DNA from: Streptomyces asoensis
GTDB taxonomy: Bacteria; Actinomycetota; Actinomycetes; Streptomycetales; Streptomycetaceae
Assembly (NCBI RefSeq): GCF_016860545.1
Contig: NZ_BNEB01000005.1
Location: 2,728,001-2,792,000 of the forward strand
Direction: 5' to 3'
DNA: 64,000 bases
The position numbers and the translations under genes were made by a program. The notes under the pieces are model-generated. The model worked only from the letters and a program-made list of their open reading frames with translations, was not told the origin of the DNA and ran no database searches. Position 1 is the stretch's first letter; every line of letters begins with the position of its first letter. Of this stretch, positions 7,546 through 15,949 are shown piece by piece.

Positions 7546-7719
7546 TCACTCCTTGCCGCTGCCGTCACAGTCGAGGCAGCGCCGTTTCGATGCGGCACGG
7601 GCACGGTCGCCGACGGTGGACAGCACCAGGGCCGTGCGCGAGCTGACGCGTTTCCAGCCCCGCCCACGGCATCCCCGGCAAGCTAAGTGCGCGCCTTGCT
7701 CCGGCCGCTGACCCGTCAC
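7546..7719 (-). CDS. Small protein with two CxxCxGxG zinc knuckles
   Basis: 57 residues from a GTG at 7719, preceded by GGAAGGGGG. Two DnaJ-type zinc motifs (CRGCRGRGW at about 14-22 and CLDCDGSGK near the C-terminus) should bind one zinc together. The family is common beside the RsbW-like ATPase in Streptomyces elements. The promoter region just upstream carries two near-perfect AGTGGC/GCCACT palindromes, so transcription is probably controlled by the next GntR protein. The biochemical role is unknown. Confidence 0.75.
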   Translation of the reverse strand: MTGQRPEQGAHLACRGCRGRGWKRVSSRTALVLSTVGDRARAASKRRCLDCDGSGKE

Positions 7720-7736
7720 AACGTGCCCCCTTCCTG

Positions 7737-7777
7737 AAGTGGCCTTAGCCACTTAATGGATAGTGGCATTAGCCACT
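7737..7777. promoter_or_regulatory. Tandem palindromic operators for the second GntR protein
   Basis: Two inverted repeats with the same arms and a 4-nt centre: AAGTGGC-CTTA-GCCACTT (7737-7754) and AGTGGC-ATTA-GCCACT (7762-7777). The same half-sites recur at 8582-8618, upstream of the second GntR gene. GntR dimers bind such short palindromes, so this protein is the likely ligand. The inference rests on sequence symmetry and location. Confidence 0.6.
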
Positions 7778-7823
7778 CACGCTGCGCAAGCGAAACTGCC
7801 AAATGACGATCCATCAGGTGCGC

Positions 7824-8564
7824 TCAGGTGAGGGGGTAGCCCTGCTCGAACGCCCAGCGCTGCGGCGGGTACGTGGCTTCGGCGAACTCCAATGGCCGGT
7901 CCTGGAGGTCGAAGACGACATGGTGCACGATCAAGACCGCTGATCCAGAATCCAGTTGCAGGTCTGCCGACTCCTCGTCGGTCGCCTGCCGGGCACACAT
8001 CCGGTCCTCGGCGTAACTCCCCTGCCGCCCCGTCATGTTCTCGACGTACATCAGGGTGCCCTCTTGGATCCGCTCCGGCTCCAGGAGCTTGGGCGCCCGC
8101 TGCCCGACGTCCGGCGCGAACCACGAAGTGGACAGGGTGATGGGCCCGTCCTGGTTGTTCGTCACTCGCCGGCGGTGCACGGCCCGCCGATCCTTCACCA
8201 GGCCCAGCGCCTCAGCGACGTGGTCCGGAGCATCCAACCAGCCGGCCGAGGTGATGACCGCGTACTCACCAGGGGTGTAGATCTTCCCCGTCTGCCGCGC
8301 CCGCCCGTACAACTCCCTTGCCCTTCGGTTCACTTCAAGGCTGCGCACGTACGTGCCAGAACCCTGCCGCTTCTCCACGAGCCCCTGATTGCTCAGCGCC
8401 TCCAACGACCGCGCGGCCGTCGGCCTGGACACCTTCCAGTTCGTCGCAAGCTGCCGCTCCGAGGGCACCTCGTCCCCCGGCCTGAGGTCGCCCCGAAGGA
8501 TCTGATCGCGGATGTAGTGAGCGATCTGGAGATACTTCGGTTGCGCCTCTTCGATCTGAGGCAT
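7824..8564 (-). CDS. GntR/HutC-family transcriptional regulator with UTRA domain
   Basis: 246 residues. The winged helix-turn-helix is at about 10-75 (PSERQLATNWKVSRPTAARS, then GSGTYV) and the UTRA ligand domain at about 95-240. It is a second repressor, clearly different from the KorSA-like one. It is divergent from the DUF1152 gene, and the shared promoter region carries AGTGGC/GCCACT half-sites. Its likely targets are itself, the DUF1152 pair and the zinc protein/RsbW-like pair. The ligand is unknown. Confidence 0.85.
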   Translation of the reverse strand: MPQIEEAQPKYLQIAHYIRDQILRGDLRPGDEVPSERQLATNWKVSRPTAARSLEALSNQGLVEKRQGSGTYVRSLEVNRRARELYGRARQTGKIYTPGEYAVITSAGWLDAPDHVAEALGLVKDRRAVHRRRVTNNQDGPITLSTSWFAPDVGQRAPKLLEPERIQEGTLMYVENMTGRQGSYAEDRMCARQATDEESADLQLDSGSAVLIVHHVVFDLQDRPLEFAEATYPPQRWAFEQGYPLT

Positions 8565-8581
8565 GTCCCCTCCTCGTCCAA

Positions 8582-8618
8582 GTGGCTATGGCCTCTAGCC
8601 ACTATAGGGTGAGTGGCC
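8582..8618. promoter_or_regulatory. Candidate GntR operator in the divergent promoter region
   Basis: AGTGGC (8582-8587), GCCACT (8599-8604) and AGTGGC (8613-8618) alternate in orientation between the second GntR gene and the DUF1152 gene. They match the arms of the palindromes at 7737-7777. On the plus strand TAATGT (8634-8639) lies 7 nt before the ATG at 8646, so the DUF1152 transcript may be leaderless, with a promoter directly under this operator. Confidence 0.5.
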
Positions 8619-8645
8619 AGACCCCGAACCCGTAATGTTGCGCAC

Positions 8646-9758
8646 ATGACGCGGTTGATCGTCGCAGCAGGAGGAGGGGGCGACGCAGTCGCCTCCGCAA
8701 TGCTTGACGCCGCCTTGTACGGCGACGACGACCAGGCGGTGATCCTCACCTACGCGTGGGACCGCCTGTTGGTCGACCCGATCCCAGGCCCCCGCGGCCC
8801 CGCCGACTTCACGGGACTCGAACCACTCACCCCGTCTGTCTGGTCGGTGCCGGCCGAAGCCCGCCCGATCGCTCCAGCAGGCTCCACACTCCCCCGGCTC
8901 GCGGCAGAGCTCCCACACACCTTCGCCCTGATCGATCCGCATCACGGCGTCGAAGGTGTCACGCGCCAACTCGAAGAGCTGATCAGCCGATTGAGGCCGG
9001 ACTCAATCGACCTCCTGGACGTGGGGGGTGACATCCTCGCGCGAGGCGATGAGCCGACGCTCAAGAGCCCGCTTGCCGACGCTCTGACTCTGGCCGCGTG
9101 CTGCCAGGTGAACGCTCCCGTGCGACTTCTGGTCGCAGGCCCCGGCCTGGACGGTGAACTTCCGCTCGACGAGGTGCGCAGCGTGCTTGGCCCCCTCGTC
9201 CACACCTTCACCGCGAAGGACACTGAGCCGGTCAGCGCAGTCCTGGAGTGGCACCCGTCCGAGGCAACCGGGATGCTCGCAGCGACAGCACGAGGGATAC
9301 GCGGCGTCTGCGAAGTGCGGGACGCCGGATTGCCCATCCCACTCACAGACGCCGGCCCGACGGTCCACGAAGTCGACCTGGACGACGCGCTGAACCGCAA
9401 CGAGCTGGCCCGCGCCATCCTCTCGACCACCGCTCTGGGTGAGGTCGAGGCGCACAGCCGCGAGGTCTGCGGCTACTCGGAAATCGACTACGAGCGCAAC
9501 AAGGCCGCGTGGCTCAAAGAGCAGCCGACGGTGAAGCTCGATCCTGAGACCGTGCTGCCGCAGCTCGCCGAGTTCGAGAACGAGGCTCGAAGCCGCGGAG
9601 TCACCCACACGACGTTCCGCCGGCTCACCGAGGCTTTGGGCATGCCCGGCAGCCAGCGCGAAGACCTCCGGGCACTGCTCATCCATAGCCGGCCAGATCG
9701 ATACGCAGCCCCTCTCTGGGAGCTGACAGCCGTGGAGCACAAGACTCAACCGCGATGA
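8646..9758 (+). CDS. DUF1152-like protein of AICE cargo
   Basis: 370 residues. The N-terminus MTRLIVAAGGGGDAVASAML is a glycine-rich nucleotide-binding-like turn. Further DUF1152-type patches are FALIDPHHGVEGVTRQLEEL, IDLLDVGGDILARGDEP and LLVAGPGLDGELPLDEV. The family is commonly found near integrases in actinobacteria but has no tested activity that I know. The ATG at 8646 is chosen over in-frame upstream codons because the glycine motif should be N-terminal. It overlaps the next gene (ATGA). Confidence 0.7.
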   Translation: MTRLIVAAGGGGDAVASAMLDAALYGDDDQAVILTYAWDRLLVDPIPGPRGPADFTGLEPLTPSVWSVPAEARPIAPAGSTLPRLAAELPHTFALIDPHHGVEGVTRQLEELISRLRPDSIDLLDVGGDILARGDEPTLKSPLADALTLAACCQVNAPVRLLVAGPGLDGELPLDEVRSVLGPLVHTFTAKDTEPVSAVLEWHPSEATGMLAATARGIRGVCEVRDAGLPIPLTDAGPTVHEVDLDDALNRNELARAILSTTALGEVEAHSREVCGYSEIDYERNKAAWLKEQPTVKLDPETVLPQLAEFENEARSRGVTHTTFRRLTEALGMPGSQREDLRALLIHSRPDRYAAPLWELTAVEHKTQPR

Positions 9759-10012
9759 GCGTCTTCAGGAGCGATCTCAGCTTGGAGGCACGGGACGCCA
9801 CCGGCACCGGGGCGGAAGCCGACGTGGCCCTGAATCTGGCGACCGGCAACATCAGGTTGTCGATCCTCTGGACGCAAGAAATCCAACTCTCCGCCGACGA
9901 TGCCGACCAGGTAGCCGACGCCCTCCAGCGAGCAGCCGCGGAATCCCGAAGCCTCGCGATGACCAAGGAAGCTCAAGCCACCGAGGACCCGTCAGGCCCA
10001 CCAGCAGCCTGA
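9755..10012 (+). CDS. Small hypothetical protein coupled to the DUF1152 gene
   Basis: 85 residues, starting inside the DUF1152 stop (ATGA, 9755-9758), so it is very probably co-translated with it. It is composed of beta-like stretches (ADVALNLATGNIRLSILW) and an amphipathic helix (ADDADQVADALQRAAAESRS). I do not recognise a family. A strong hairpin (10064-10084) lies 51 nt downstream. Confidence 0.6.
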   Translation: MSVFRSDLSLEARDATGTGAEADVALNLATGNIRLSILWTQEIQLSADDADQVADALQRAAAESRSLAMTKEAQATEDPSGPPAA

Positions 10013-10063
10013 GTTACAACCTTCTTCACGGGTTCAAGGCGGCTCGCTTCGCTCCCCGCGCGC

Positions 10064-10084
10064 GGCCCGGCCCCCGGCCGGGCC
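10064..10084. terminator. Perfect 9-bp GC hairpin between convergent genes
   Basis: GGCCCGGCC (10064-10072), a CCC loop and GGCCGGGCC (10076-10084) form a perfect stem between two converging transcripts. It lacks a T tract, as is usual for actinobacterial terminators. The rest of the 322-nt gap (10013-10334) contains no gene I can support. Confidence 0.6.
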
Positions 10085-10334
10085 TGCGCTCCTGTCTCCG
10101 CCCCGCTCCAGCCCGGCCGGCGCCCGCGCCACGCACACAGCAATGAGCCACCTGATGCAGAGAAGCGGTAGGTCGTGTCTGGGGCGGCCAGCTCCGCTGG
10201 CTGTGCCGTCGGGGTCCAGCAGCCGAGCCACCTCGGCTGCTTATTACAGGAATGTGGGTGCTTCTGCCTCGTTGCGCTCTCCCTCGGCCATGGACAGCAT
10301 TCTGGGCATTTTCCCATTCTGATTCGCTCGGTCA

Positions 10335-12080
10335 TCAATCGTCAGCAGCATCGTCCTGAATAGCGTTTAGAGACCACAGATAAACTGCAAGCTGCAATAC
10401 CACGGCAGCGGGCGGTATTCCAATGTTCGGAATAAATCCATGAGCCACCTCATTTCTGATATTCCAACCACCAGCAGGGTTAGCGCAAACTGTCAGTACG
10501 CATCGATGCCACGACTCATCCATGCCGTGGACTTTCAAGATATCAAGCAGGTATCCCAACCCGGGATACTGTCCAGGCTTCTGGTCGCGCTGAATTCGAT
10601 AGACGCCCCGATCCATAGCGATCACTAGATTGCGAACTATGGTCTCGATTCTGGGGATGATAGTGAATGCCGCGCCTTCGGCATCGCCCGTCCAATAGCG
10701 AATGAAGGCTCGCGCTAGTGCATGGGCCAGATCTTCATCAGTGAGTGGCGCTTGCGCAAAGAATTCTGCCAGTTCACTTTCGCTAGGGATTCCATATGTA
10801 TCAGCTATCCTCGAAAGGGCCATGGCTAGAATCGGGGCAAAAATCTGAATGTTGTAAGACTCTTGCTCCGCAAGAGCCATGGCATCGCGATCTTCGTCCG
10901 ATTGAGCACGATATCGTGGCAGACCGTCGCCCCCAAGCAGCTCTTTCGAGAATAGCCCACTAAGCACAAACTCGCGTGCATGTTGTTCCACTCTGGCCTT
11001 ATTCTGCGTCAGGCCTCCGGTTGCTGGACCATAAATCTGATAGAGATCAATCAAGGCTTGCTGCCAATTACCCGCTTCACCCATGGGTGCGAGCAAACGC
11101 TCAATCTCTGCATCATCAATACTGGTCGACGCCGTAAAGGTGGCCAACCCCAGGTCATCCTTGCGTAGGCCCTGCAAGTTAGCAGCCGCACGCTCAACCA
11201 GTTCACGGTCTTGGCTACCCTCGGCACATTCGAGCGCTTTCTTTAGATGGGCGGCTCGGACGATTCCCTGAGAGTCTTTTGCCGCCTCATTCCATACCTC
11301 TACCAGCTTCCCCCAGAGCTGATTCTTCGCCTCCGCGTCTGAGGCCCTAGCAATCTGAAGTCTCAAAACATTGTCGCGAATGAAGGGGTCGGCATATTTA
11401 GTAAAGGCATCCTTCAGGAGATCATCAACTCCACTTGGAGGATTGCGTTCCGCGAGAATTGATTCCATCAGGCGCATAAATACACCAGGGCGTCGGCCAT
11501 CCCCAGAAAGTTCCTGGCGTGCATCACTCATCAATTGACTCACGATCAGGTCTGCCTGATCGCGAGAATTCACCGATCGCGCGACCCTCAGCGCAATCCC
11601 CAAAAGCCCCGCTCGATCAAGTCCTATTTCCCAATTCATCGCAGCTGCTAGATAGCTTTTAGCCGCTGCGATTGCATACTCATGGGCCCGCCCAAAGCGT
11701 CGTTCAAATAGCAAATGCTGAAGGCGTGCCAATCCCCAAGGGGATGTCACTTTTGAGGCCAACGCATGCCACACCTCAACGACTTCTTCGGCAACAGCAG
11801 CGACCTTCGGCGGGTCTGTTTCTCCTGAAGCTCCACGGAAGCGCGGCTCCACCACCGCCCTTTGTCGATCATTGTCACGCTGAACCGAAATTCTGTAATC
11901 GAAAGCCCAAATGGCCGCCTTTACTGGAAGATCGGTAATTTCCTCTACCGGTACATCGCTTGGTATTCCGCAGAGCAAGGTCGTACGCAAAGCTCGTACA
12001 GCTTCAAACTTAGATGAAGCCTGGGCTGCTTGATCAATGGCAGAAGCTATGCTCCCAATTTGGTCATCTCGTGAAATCAT
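10335..12080 (-). CDS. Large helical protein with C-terminal HEPN-type motif, low GC
   Basis: 581 residues, almost wholly alpha-helical. Near the C-terminus the sequence GWNIRNEVAHGFIPN carries RNxxxH, the Rx4-6H signature of HEPN nucleases, in the arrangement seen in DUF4209-type proteins. HEPN RNases are common toxins and abortive-infection effectors, so a defence role is likely but not shown. Base composition is visibly lower in GC than all neighbours, with many A/T third positions, which indicates recent transfer. It stands alone and faces the DUF1152 pair. Confidence 0.6.
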   Translation of the reverse strand: MISRDDQIGSIASAIDQAAQASSKFEAVRALRTTLLCGIPSDVPVEEITDLPVKAAIWAFDYRISVQRDNDRQRAVVEPRFRGASGETDPPKVAAVAEEVVEVWHALASKVTSPWGLARLQHLLFERRFGRAHEYAIAAAKSYLAAAMNWEIGLDRAGLLGIALRVARSVNSRDQADLIVSQLMSDARQELSGDGRRPGVFMRLMESILAERNPPSGVDDLLKDAFTKYADPFIRDNVLRLQIARASDAEAKNQLWGKLVEVWNEAAKDSQGIVRAAHLKKALECAEGSQDRELVERAAANLQGLRKDDLGLATFTASTSIDDAEIERLLAPMGEAGNWQQALIDLYQIYGPATGGLTQNKARVEQHAREFVLSGLFSKELLGGDGLPRYRAQSDEDRDAMALAEQESYNIQIFAPILAMALSRIADTYGIPSESELAEFFAQAPLTDEDLAHALARAFIRYWTGDAEGAAFTIIPRIETIVRNLVIAMDRGVYRIQRDQKPGQYPGLGYLLDILKVHGMDESWHRCVLTVCANPAGGWNIRNEVAHGFIPNIGIPPAAVVLQLAVYLWSLNAIQDDAADD

Positions 12081-12633
12081 GACCAGATTATCGCCAGCTT
12101 CCGGTCAGCGCACCACCAGTTTCCCTAATCCCGACCGCGACCCGGGTATTGCATCTACCTACCCCTAAGACTCCGCCACCCCCGAGTAGCCGCGGGCGTA
12201 GTCGAGCCAGATGCCGGGGGCGACCTTCGGTCAACAAAGGTGCTGGCAGGGACGCTAACGCCCTGAGGCTCGACGACGAAGGTCGCAGGTCGCAGGTCGC
12301 AGGTCGCAGGTCGCCGACATGGTGCCCGAGCCTCTCACCCCAAGCGGTACTCGTTCGGCTCTGGACGATCCGTGGACTCGTCCCGCCTGATCTGCCACCT
12401 GCATCGTGGTTGCGGGTAGACCGTCGTGGCTTGCTCTCGTCGACGGCACCGGCAACGTGGCGGAGGCCAGTGGGGGTGCAGCGAGGCATACGCGCGCCTG
12501 GTCGGTCGGCGCACCCGGCGTCGTGGCTGGCTGTCGTCGGCTGAGGCACACACGGGCCCGTATCCAGCTCTGAGCAGACGTCATCGGTCACCCACCTGCG
12601 GCCGACGCGTCAGGGTTCTGCATCCTGGGCACC
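12081..12633. other. Gene-free gap holding repeat copy B1 and a 7-bp tandem repeat
   Basis: No coding sequence is supported here. It contains five tandem copies of GGTCGCA/C (12281-12315) and a stretch of about 120 bases (12431-12550) that is a diverged duplicate of 19363-19480. Shared blocks include TGGTCGGTCGGCGC. Confidence 0.6.
12431..12550 (+). repeat. Long direct repeat B, copy 1
   Basis: About 120 bases matching 19363-19480 in the same orientation with scattered differences: CTTGCTCT at the start, TGGTCGGTCGGCGC in the middle, TCGGCTGAG at the end. It lies upstream of the DUF4265 gene, while copy 2 lies upstream of the MORC-like gene. Confidence 0.7.
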
Positions 12634-13119
12634 ATGACGACTCCCGAAGCCCCCTACATAAAGGTGCACTTCCGGCTTGAGATCGAAGACGACTGGCCCC
12701 CGGCATCAGTGGAGAGTCTGTGGGCGGTGGACCAAGGCGACGGCACCGCACGGCTCGACAACATCCCCTGGTTCGTCCGAGGCATCGCATGCGGAGACAT
12801 CGTGGCCACCGAGCCCGATGACGAAGGCGTGCGATGGGCCGGCGAGGTAGTTCGTCATTCGGAGAACTGCACCATCCGCCTCATCGTGCTTCGTGACGGC
12901 GGTTCCGGAGCCGCACGGCAGAGCGTGCTCAACGCGTTTCATGAACTCGGCGTCTGCGGCGAGGGCATAGAACGGTTCCGCATGGTCGCCCTGGACATCC
13001 CGCCCACCGCCAATCTCGCCAAGGTGCATAAGCTGCTCAACCACGGTGTGGCCAAGGAGTGGTGGGACATGGAAGAGGGGTGCGTCACCGCGCAGTGGCG
13101 GGCTGCTTCCGTCGGCTGA
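12634..13119 (+). CDS. DUF4265-type protein
   Basis: 161 residues. The N-terminus YIKVHFRLEIEDDWPPASVE followed by ESLWAVDQGDGTARLDNIPW and the GIACGDIVATEPDDEG patch are typical of DUF4265 proteins, which are frequent in Streptomyces and of unknown function. It lies between the repeat copies B1 (upstream) and A1 (24 nt downstream of its stop), so it looks like a cassette set between repeated flanks. Confidence 0.8.
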   Translation: MTTPEAPYIKVHFRLEIEDDWPPASVESLWAVDQGDGTARLDNIPWFVRGIACGDIVATEPDDEGVRWAGEVVRHSENCTIRLIVLRDGGSGAARQSVLNAFHELGVCGEGIERFRMVALDIPPTANLAKVHKLLNHGVAKEWWDMEEGCVTAQWRAASVG

Positions 13120-13142
13120 CGCCGTCCACGCGGCCCACGGCT

Positions 13143-13281
13143 GGGCCGTCCCTGGGCCGTCCGACGTCGCTCGACAGTGGCCAATGACGACCAACGACGA
13201 CCACCAGGCGCACGAGGCCACCGCCCCTGACCAGCAAAGACCCAGCTCACCAAGATCCCCGGCAAGACCCAGGGCAAGAAG
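13143..13281 (+). repeat. Long direct repeat A, copy 1
   Basis: About 139 bases repeated at 19143-19281 in direct orientation, exactly 6000 bp apart and nearly identical. Shared blocks include CCTGGGCCGTCCGA, CTCGACAGTGGCCAATGACG and AAGATCCCCGGCAAGACCCA. No gene is supported inside. Similar sequence is reminiscent of DNA flanking Streptomyces integrase genes, but that link is inference. Confidence 0.8.
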
Positions 13282-13362
13282 ACAGTTCTTGATTAGCCCA
13301 TGGACTCGGTGAGCTGGCACGTCTGCGGAGACGGTCGGCCCAGGTGTATCGCGGCAGTCGTA

Positions 13363-14391
13363 TCAGCCGCTGCGCTTCTGGCGAGCAATGATTTGGTCAG
13401 CTCGCAGGTGCCAGCCTGCACCGAGGTATTCGTTAAGCTGCTGAACGGCTCGATGGCCATCGAGCAGAATCATGCGGTGTCGCACAGAAGATTCCATAAC
13501 CAGTTTTTCCGCAGTCTCCGGCCCTCTCTCTGTGAAGCCAGAAACCGAAACAAGAACTCCCGAAGTCACATTCTTATCCATTACGACAAACCCGAAGCTA
13601 CGAACAGTGTTGACGTCAACCTTCTGCTCCCAATTCTTGCACTCAATATAGATTCTCTCGTTGCCACGCTCCGCCTCAATATCTTTTCCCCCATCCTTCT
13701 GTCGAGGAGTAACGCGCACCGCATAGCCCATGGCTCGATACAGGTCAGCGATCAGAAACTCAAGATCCCTTGGATCAAGGCTTCGCAGTAATTTGATCTT
13801 CCGTTCGCGTTCCGTTCGCCCTTGCGTGATGTACCGATGACGGATCAGCGCAATAGCATCAGAGAGGCCCACTTCCCTCCAGTCAGACAGCACCTGAAAG
13901 TGAGCCATGAAGTAGGCTGACACCGCACCAAGCGCGTCACGTGGGGAATCCGGGAGGAGATCCAACACCCATGAAATACCCTGCCAAACCGGCTCCGAAC
14001 TCCTGCCAGCTGCTGCAAGTATGGCCCGGCCTTCATACTCGCTAAAGTGACGCTCGTCTGGCGAATCCGGATCCAACGATCGCGACGGACCCTTCGCCTT
14101 CAGAACTTGCAAATGGATCTGATCAAGAATAGACAGACGAGATGGCCCGCCGAGCATGTTCCTAAGGATCGCTCGAACTTCCATCTCGGGCCACGAAGAA
14201 ACCTGACTCAGATAGGCGGTTCGTAGCTCATCATCCGGAAAGGCAATTACGATGTAGTCGTCCGATGGTTGAGGCTTCTCGCCGCGCATAATGGCGCGCC
14301 ATTCGTCTAATGCATATTCAGGCATTACGCGCTCCCGACGCTCCGATATCTCCGAGATTGCTAGCGAGTCTACTGTAGGCGGAAGAACCAT
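13363..14391 (-). CDS. Mrr-type restriction endonuclease
   Basis: 342 residues. The C-terminal Mrr_cat domain (about 200-330) has the PD-(D/E)XK core: LEFLIADLYRAMGYAVRVTP, then GGKDIEAERG (catalytic Asp) and IYIECKNW (Glu-x-Lys), then VRSFGFVVMD. Mrr enzymes cut modified or foreign DNA, so this is a single-gene defence candidate. The N-terminal 200 residues are helical and unassigned. The ATG at 14391 (TAAGGGA upstream) is chosen; the ATG at 14325 with GGGAG upstream is an equally credible start. It appears to have been inserted into a paralogue of the 15415 gene. Confidence 0.8.
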   Translation of the reverse strand: MVLPPTVDSLAISEISERRERVMPEYALDEWRAIMRGEKPQPSDDYIVIAFPDDELRTAYLSQVSSWPEMEVRAILRNMLGGPSRLSILDQIHLQVLKAKGPSRSLDPDSPDERHFSEYEGRAILAAAGRSSEPVWQGISWVLDLLPDSPRDALGAVSAYFMAHFQVLSDWREVGLSDAIALIRHRYITQGRTERERKIKLLRSLDPRDLEFLIADLYRAMGYAVRVTPRQKDGGKDIEAERGNERIYIECKNWEQKVDVNTVRSFGFVVMDKNVTSGVLVSVSGFTERGPETAEKLVMESSVRHRMILLDGHRAVQQLNEYLGAGWHLRADQIIARQKRSG

Positions 14392-14445
14392 TAATCCCTT
14401 ACCGCGAGAGCTCCCCTTTCCGGACGACGACCAAACGCAAGAAGA

Positions 14446-14640
14446 GCGCAGCCATCCCAGGAGGCGGATGGCGCGCGGGTTGGAAGGGCGAGACACCGGG
14501 GAACCGGCCGCTGACCGAGCAGGTGCTTGCATGACTGGTCACGTGCATGGGACGAGCACCCCGACCACCGTCGGCGCCCCCGGACACGTGGACGACGCCG
14601 AGAGTGCGGATCGCCCATCCCACCCGTAGTGGAGCGAGAC
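14446..14640 (+). pseudogene. Relic 3' end of a paralogue of the 15415-15816 gene
   Basis: Nucleotides 14446-14640 align with the 3' part of the gene at 15415-15816 (roughly 15620-15817) in the same direction. Shared words include TTGGAAGG/CTGGAAGG, TGACCGAGCAGGT, CACGTGGACGACGC and GATCGCC. The reading frame is broken and the 5' part is missing. Similarity continues a little past the stop. The break coincides with the start side of the Mrr gene, so that gene's insertion probably destroyed the copy. Confidence 0.6.
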
Positions 14641-14880
14641 AGCTTCCCCACGCACCGCCGTCTCAGTTTCCGTCTCATTCACCCCCGTTCACGGCCGTTC
14701 AGCGGAGTCCGCCAGTCAGGCTCGCCGCACGGGACAGTCGCCCATGAACGCAGGTGAACGCCCCCGAACTCAGCCCAAGGCACCACCAGCACAGTTGGAA
14801 AGCGTGTGGTGCCTCGCGCCCGCGACATCGGGCCCATGCCGGCTGTCGACAGCTTCCACCGTCCTGACCATGATTGGCGA

Positions 14881-15195
14881 ATGCCCGAGTTCAGTTGGCC
14901 GGACCGCTCACAGGTTCCGACCGCGGATGCCGTAGAACAAAACTGGCCAGCAACCGTCTCCGCACTGCCCCTTGGATCTCACGTCAGCGGTCGCGTCATC
15001 GGCCGACAGCCGTTTGGCGTCTTCCTCCTGATCGAAATCGTGCCGAATGCAGTCGGTCTTGCCGAGATCACTGCCATGCCTCACCACATGGAGCTGCCCG
15101 CCATGGGCGCTGCTGTCGCCGGTGAGGTGATCTGGCACGCGGATCACAACCATCAGGTGAAGATCCGCCTCGATGAATGGAACGTGCCCAGTTGA
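14881..15195 (+). CDS. Small S1-like RNA-binding domain protein
   Basis: 104 residues from the ATG at 14881. GSHVSGRVIGRQPFGVFLLI followed by GLAEIT and VAGEVIWHADHNHQVKIRL fits a single S1/OB-fold domain (strands with the G-x-V...FGVF signature). Similar one-domain proteins are common in Streptomyces and may bind RNA; no partner is evident. No strong ribosome site is visible. An upstream in-frame ATG at 14836 or GTG at 14806 would add 15 or 25 residues. Confidence 0.65.
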   Translation: MPEFSWPDRSQVPTADAVEQNWPATVSALPLGSHVSGRVIGRQPFGVFLLIEIVPNAVGLAEITAMPHHMELPAMGAAVAGEVIWHADHNHQVKIRLDEWNVPS

Positions 15196-15246
15196 TCGCC
15201 TCCTGCGGACGCCGCAGCTCTGCACCACAACCGCACCAGATCCAGC

Positions 15247-15271
15247 GGGGAACCACGGGGAATCACGGTGA
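15247..15271 (+). repeat. GGGGAA-type short repeats like integrase arm sites, copy 1
   Basis: GGGGAACCACGGGGAA followed by TCACGGTGAA. The first 16 bases recur at 18658-18673 beside a tRNA-Pro-like fragment. Iterated GGGGAAC/T-CAC words are familiar next to att sites of Streptomyces elements; here they stand without an integrase and may be a relic. Confidence 0.4.
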
Positions 15272-15414
15272 AGACAGCCGAACTCAGAAGGAGGACGGGC
15301 CGTACGTTCGACCAGGTCAGCGCCCAAACCGGCCGTGAATGATCGCAGCTTCCCAAGCTGAGGGCCCGCCAAGGCACCGAAGTGGGCACTTCCACGTCGG
15401 GGCCGGCCGCCGTC

Positions 15415-15816
15415 ATGGACGATGACCGCATGCGGTACTTCAACGGGACAGGCTGGCTCGCAATCTTCACCGGCACAGAGATGACGATCGGTCGGACAGT
15501 GCACGTGGACGCCTGGGACGAGGCAACGGGCGTGGCACTTGTGGTCGATCCCAAACGCGGTACCCGCCGCCCCGTGACGGACTACCCGGATTTCTCCCAC
15601 CTGGAGCAGGCCGACCAGGTGGTAGCCGCTGTACCAGGTGGCGGCTGGCGCGCGTACTGGAAGGACGAAGGGCCCAGCAACGGGCCATTGACCGAGCAGG
15701 TTCTTGCTTGGCTGGTCACGGCCAGAGGACGCGCCACCCCGATCACCGTTGACGCCCACGGACACGTGGACGACGCTGAGAGCGCCGATCGCCTTATCCC
15801 ACCTGGGGAGGAGTGA
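15415..15816 (+). CDS. Hypothetical protein with a local relic paralogue
   Basis: 133 residues. The sequence has a beta-rich N-terminus (MRYFNGTGWLAIFTGTEMTI) and an acidic, glycine-containing C-terminus (VDAHGHVDDAESADRLIPPG). I do not recognise a family. The ATG at 15415 is used; a GTG at 15382 would add 11 residues. A degenerate copy of its 3' part lies 1.2 kb upstream (14446-14640), so this locus was once duplicated. Confidence 0.55.
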   Translation: MDDDRMRYFNGTGWLAIFTGTEMTIGRTVHVDAWDEATGVALVVDPKRGTRRPVTDYPDFSHLEQADQVVAAVPGGGWRAYWKDEGPSNGPLTEQVLAWLVTARGRATPITVDAHGHVDDAESADRLIPPGEE

Positions 15817-15877
15817 GGGAGCCTCCTGCGCACCGTCGTTTCAGTGGAGGTGCCGACCGCTCGCCTCATGGAGGATG

Positions 15878-15949
15878 AGGGGGGTGGGGATCTACGGCCT
15901 GGAACATAGTCCCGAGGTGGCTCCCGGGGACCTTTATGCCCACCCCCCT
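15878..15949. other. Long-range perfect hairpin in a 424-nt gap
   Basis: AGGGGGGTGGG (15878-15888) pairs perfectly with CCCACCCCCCT (15939-15949), enclosing 50 nt that can itself fold (TCCCGA against TCCCGGGGA). No open frame is supported in 15817-16240. It may be a terminator of the preceding gene or a structured RNA; nothing in the sequence decides. Confidence 0.4.

Noticed and set aside
12281..12315. CRISPR array or iteron origin from the GGTCGCA tandem copies
   Set aside because: Five 7-bp units without spacers and no Cas genes; too short and lacking any linked initiator. No CRISPR array is visible in the window.
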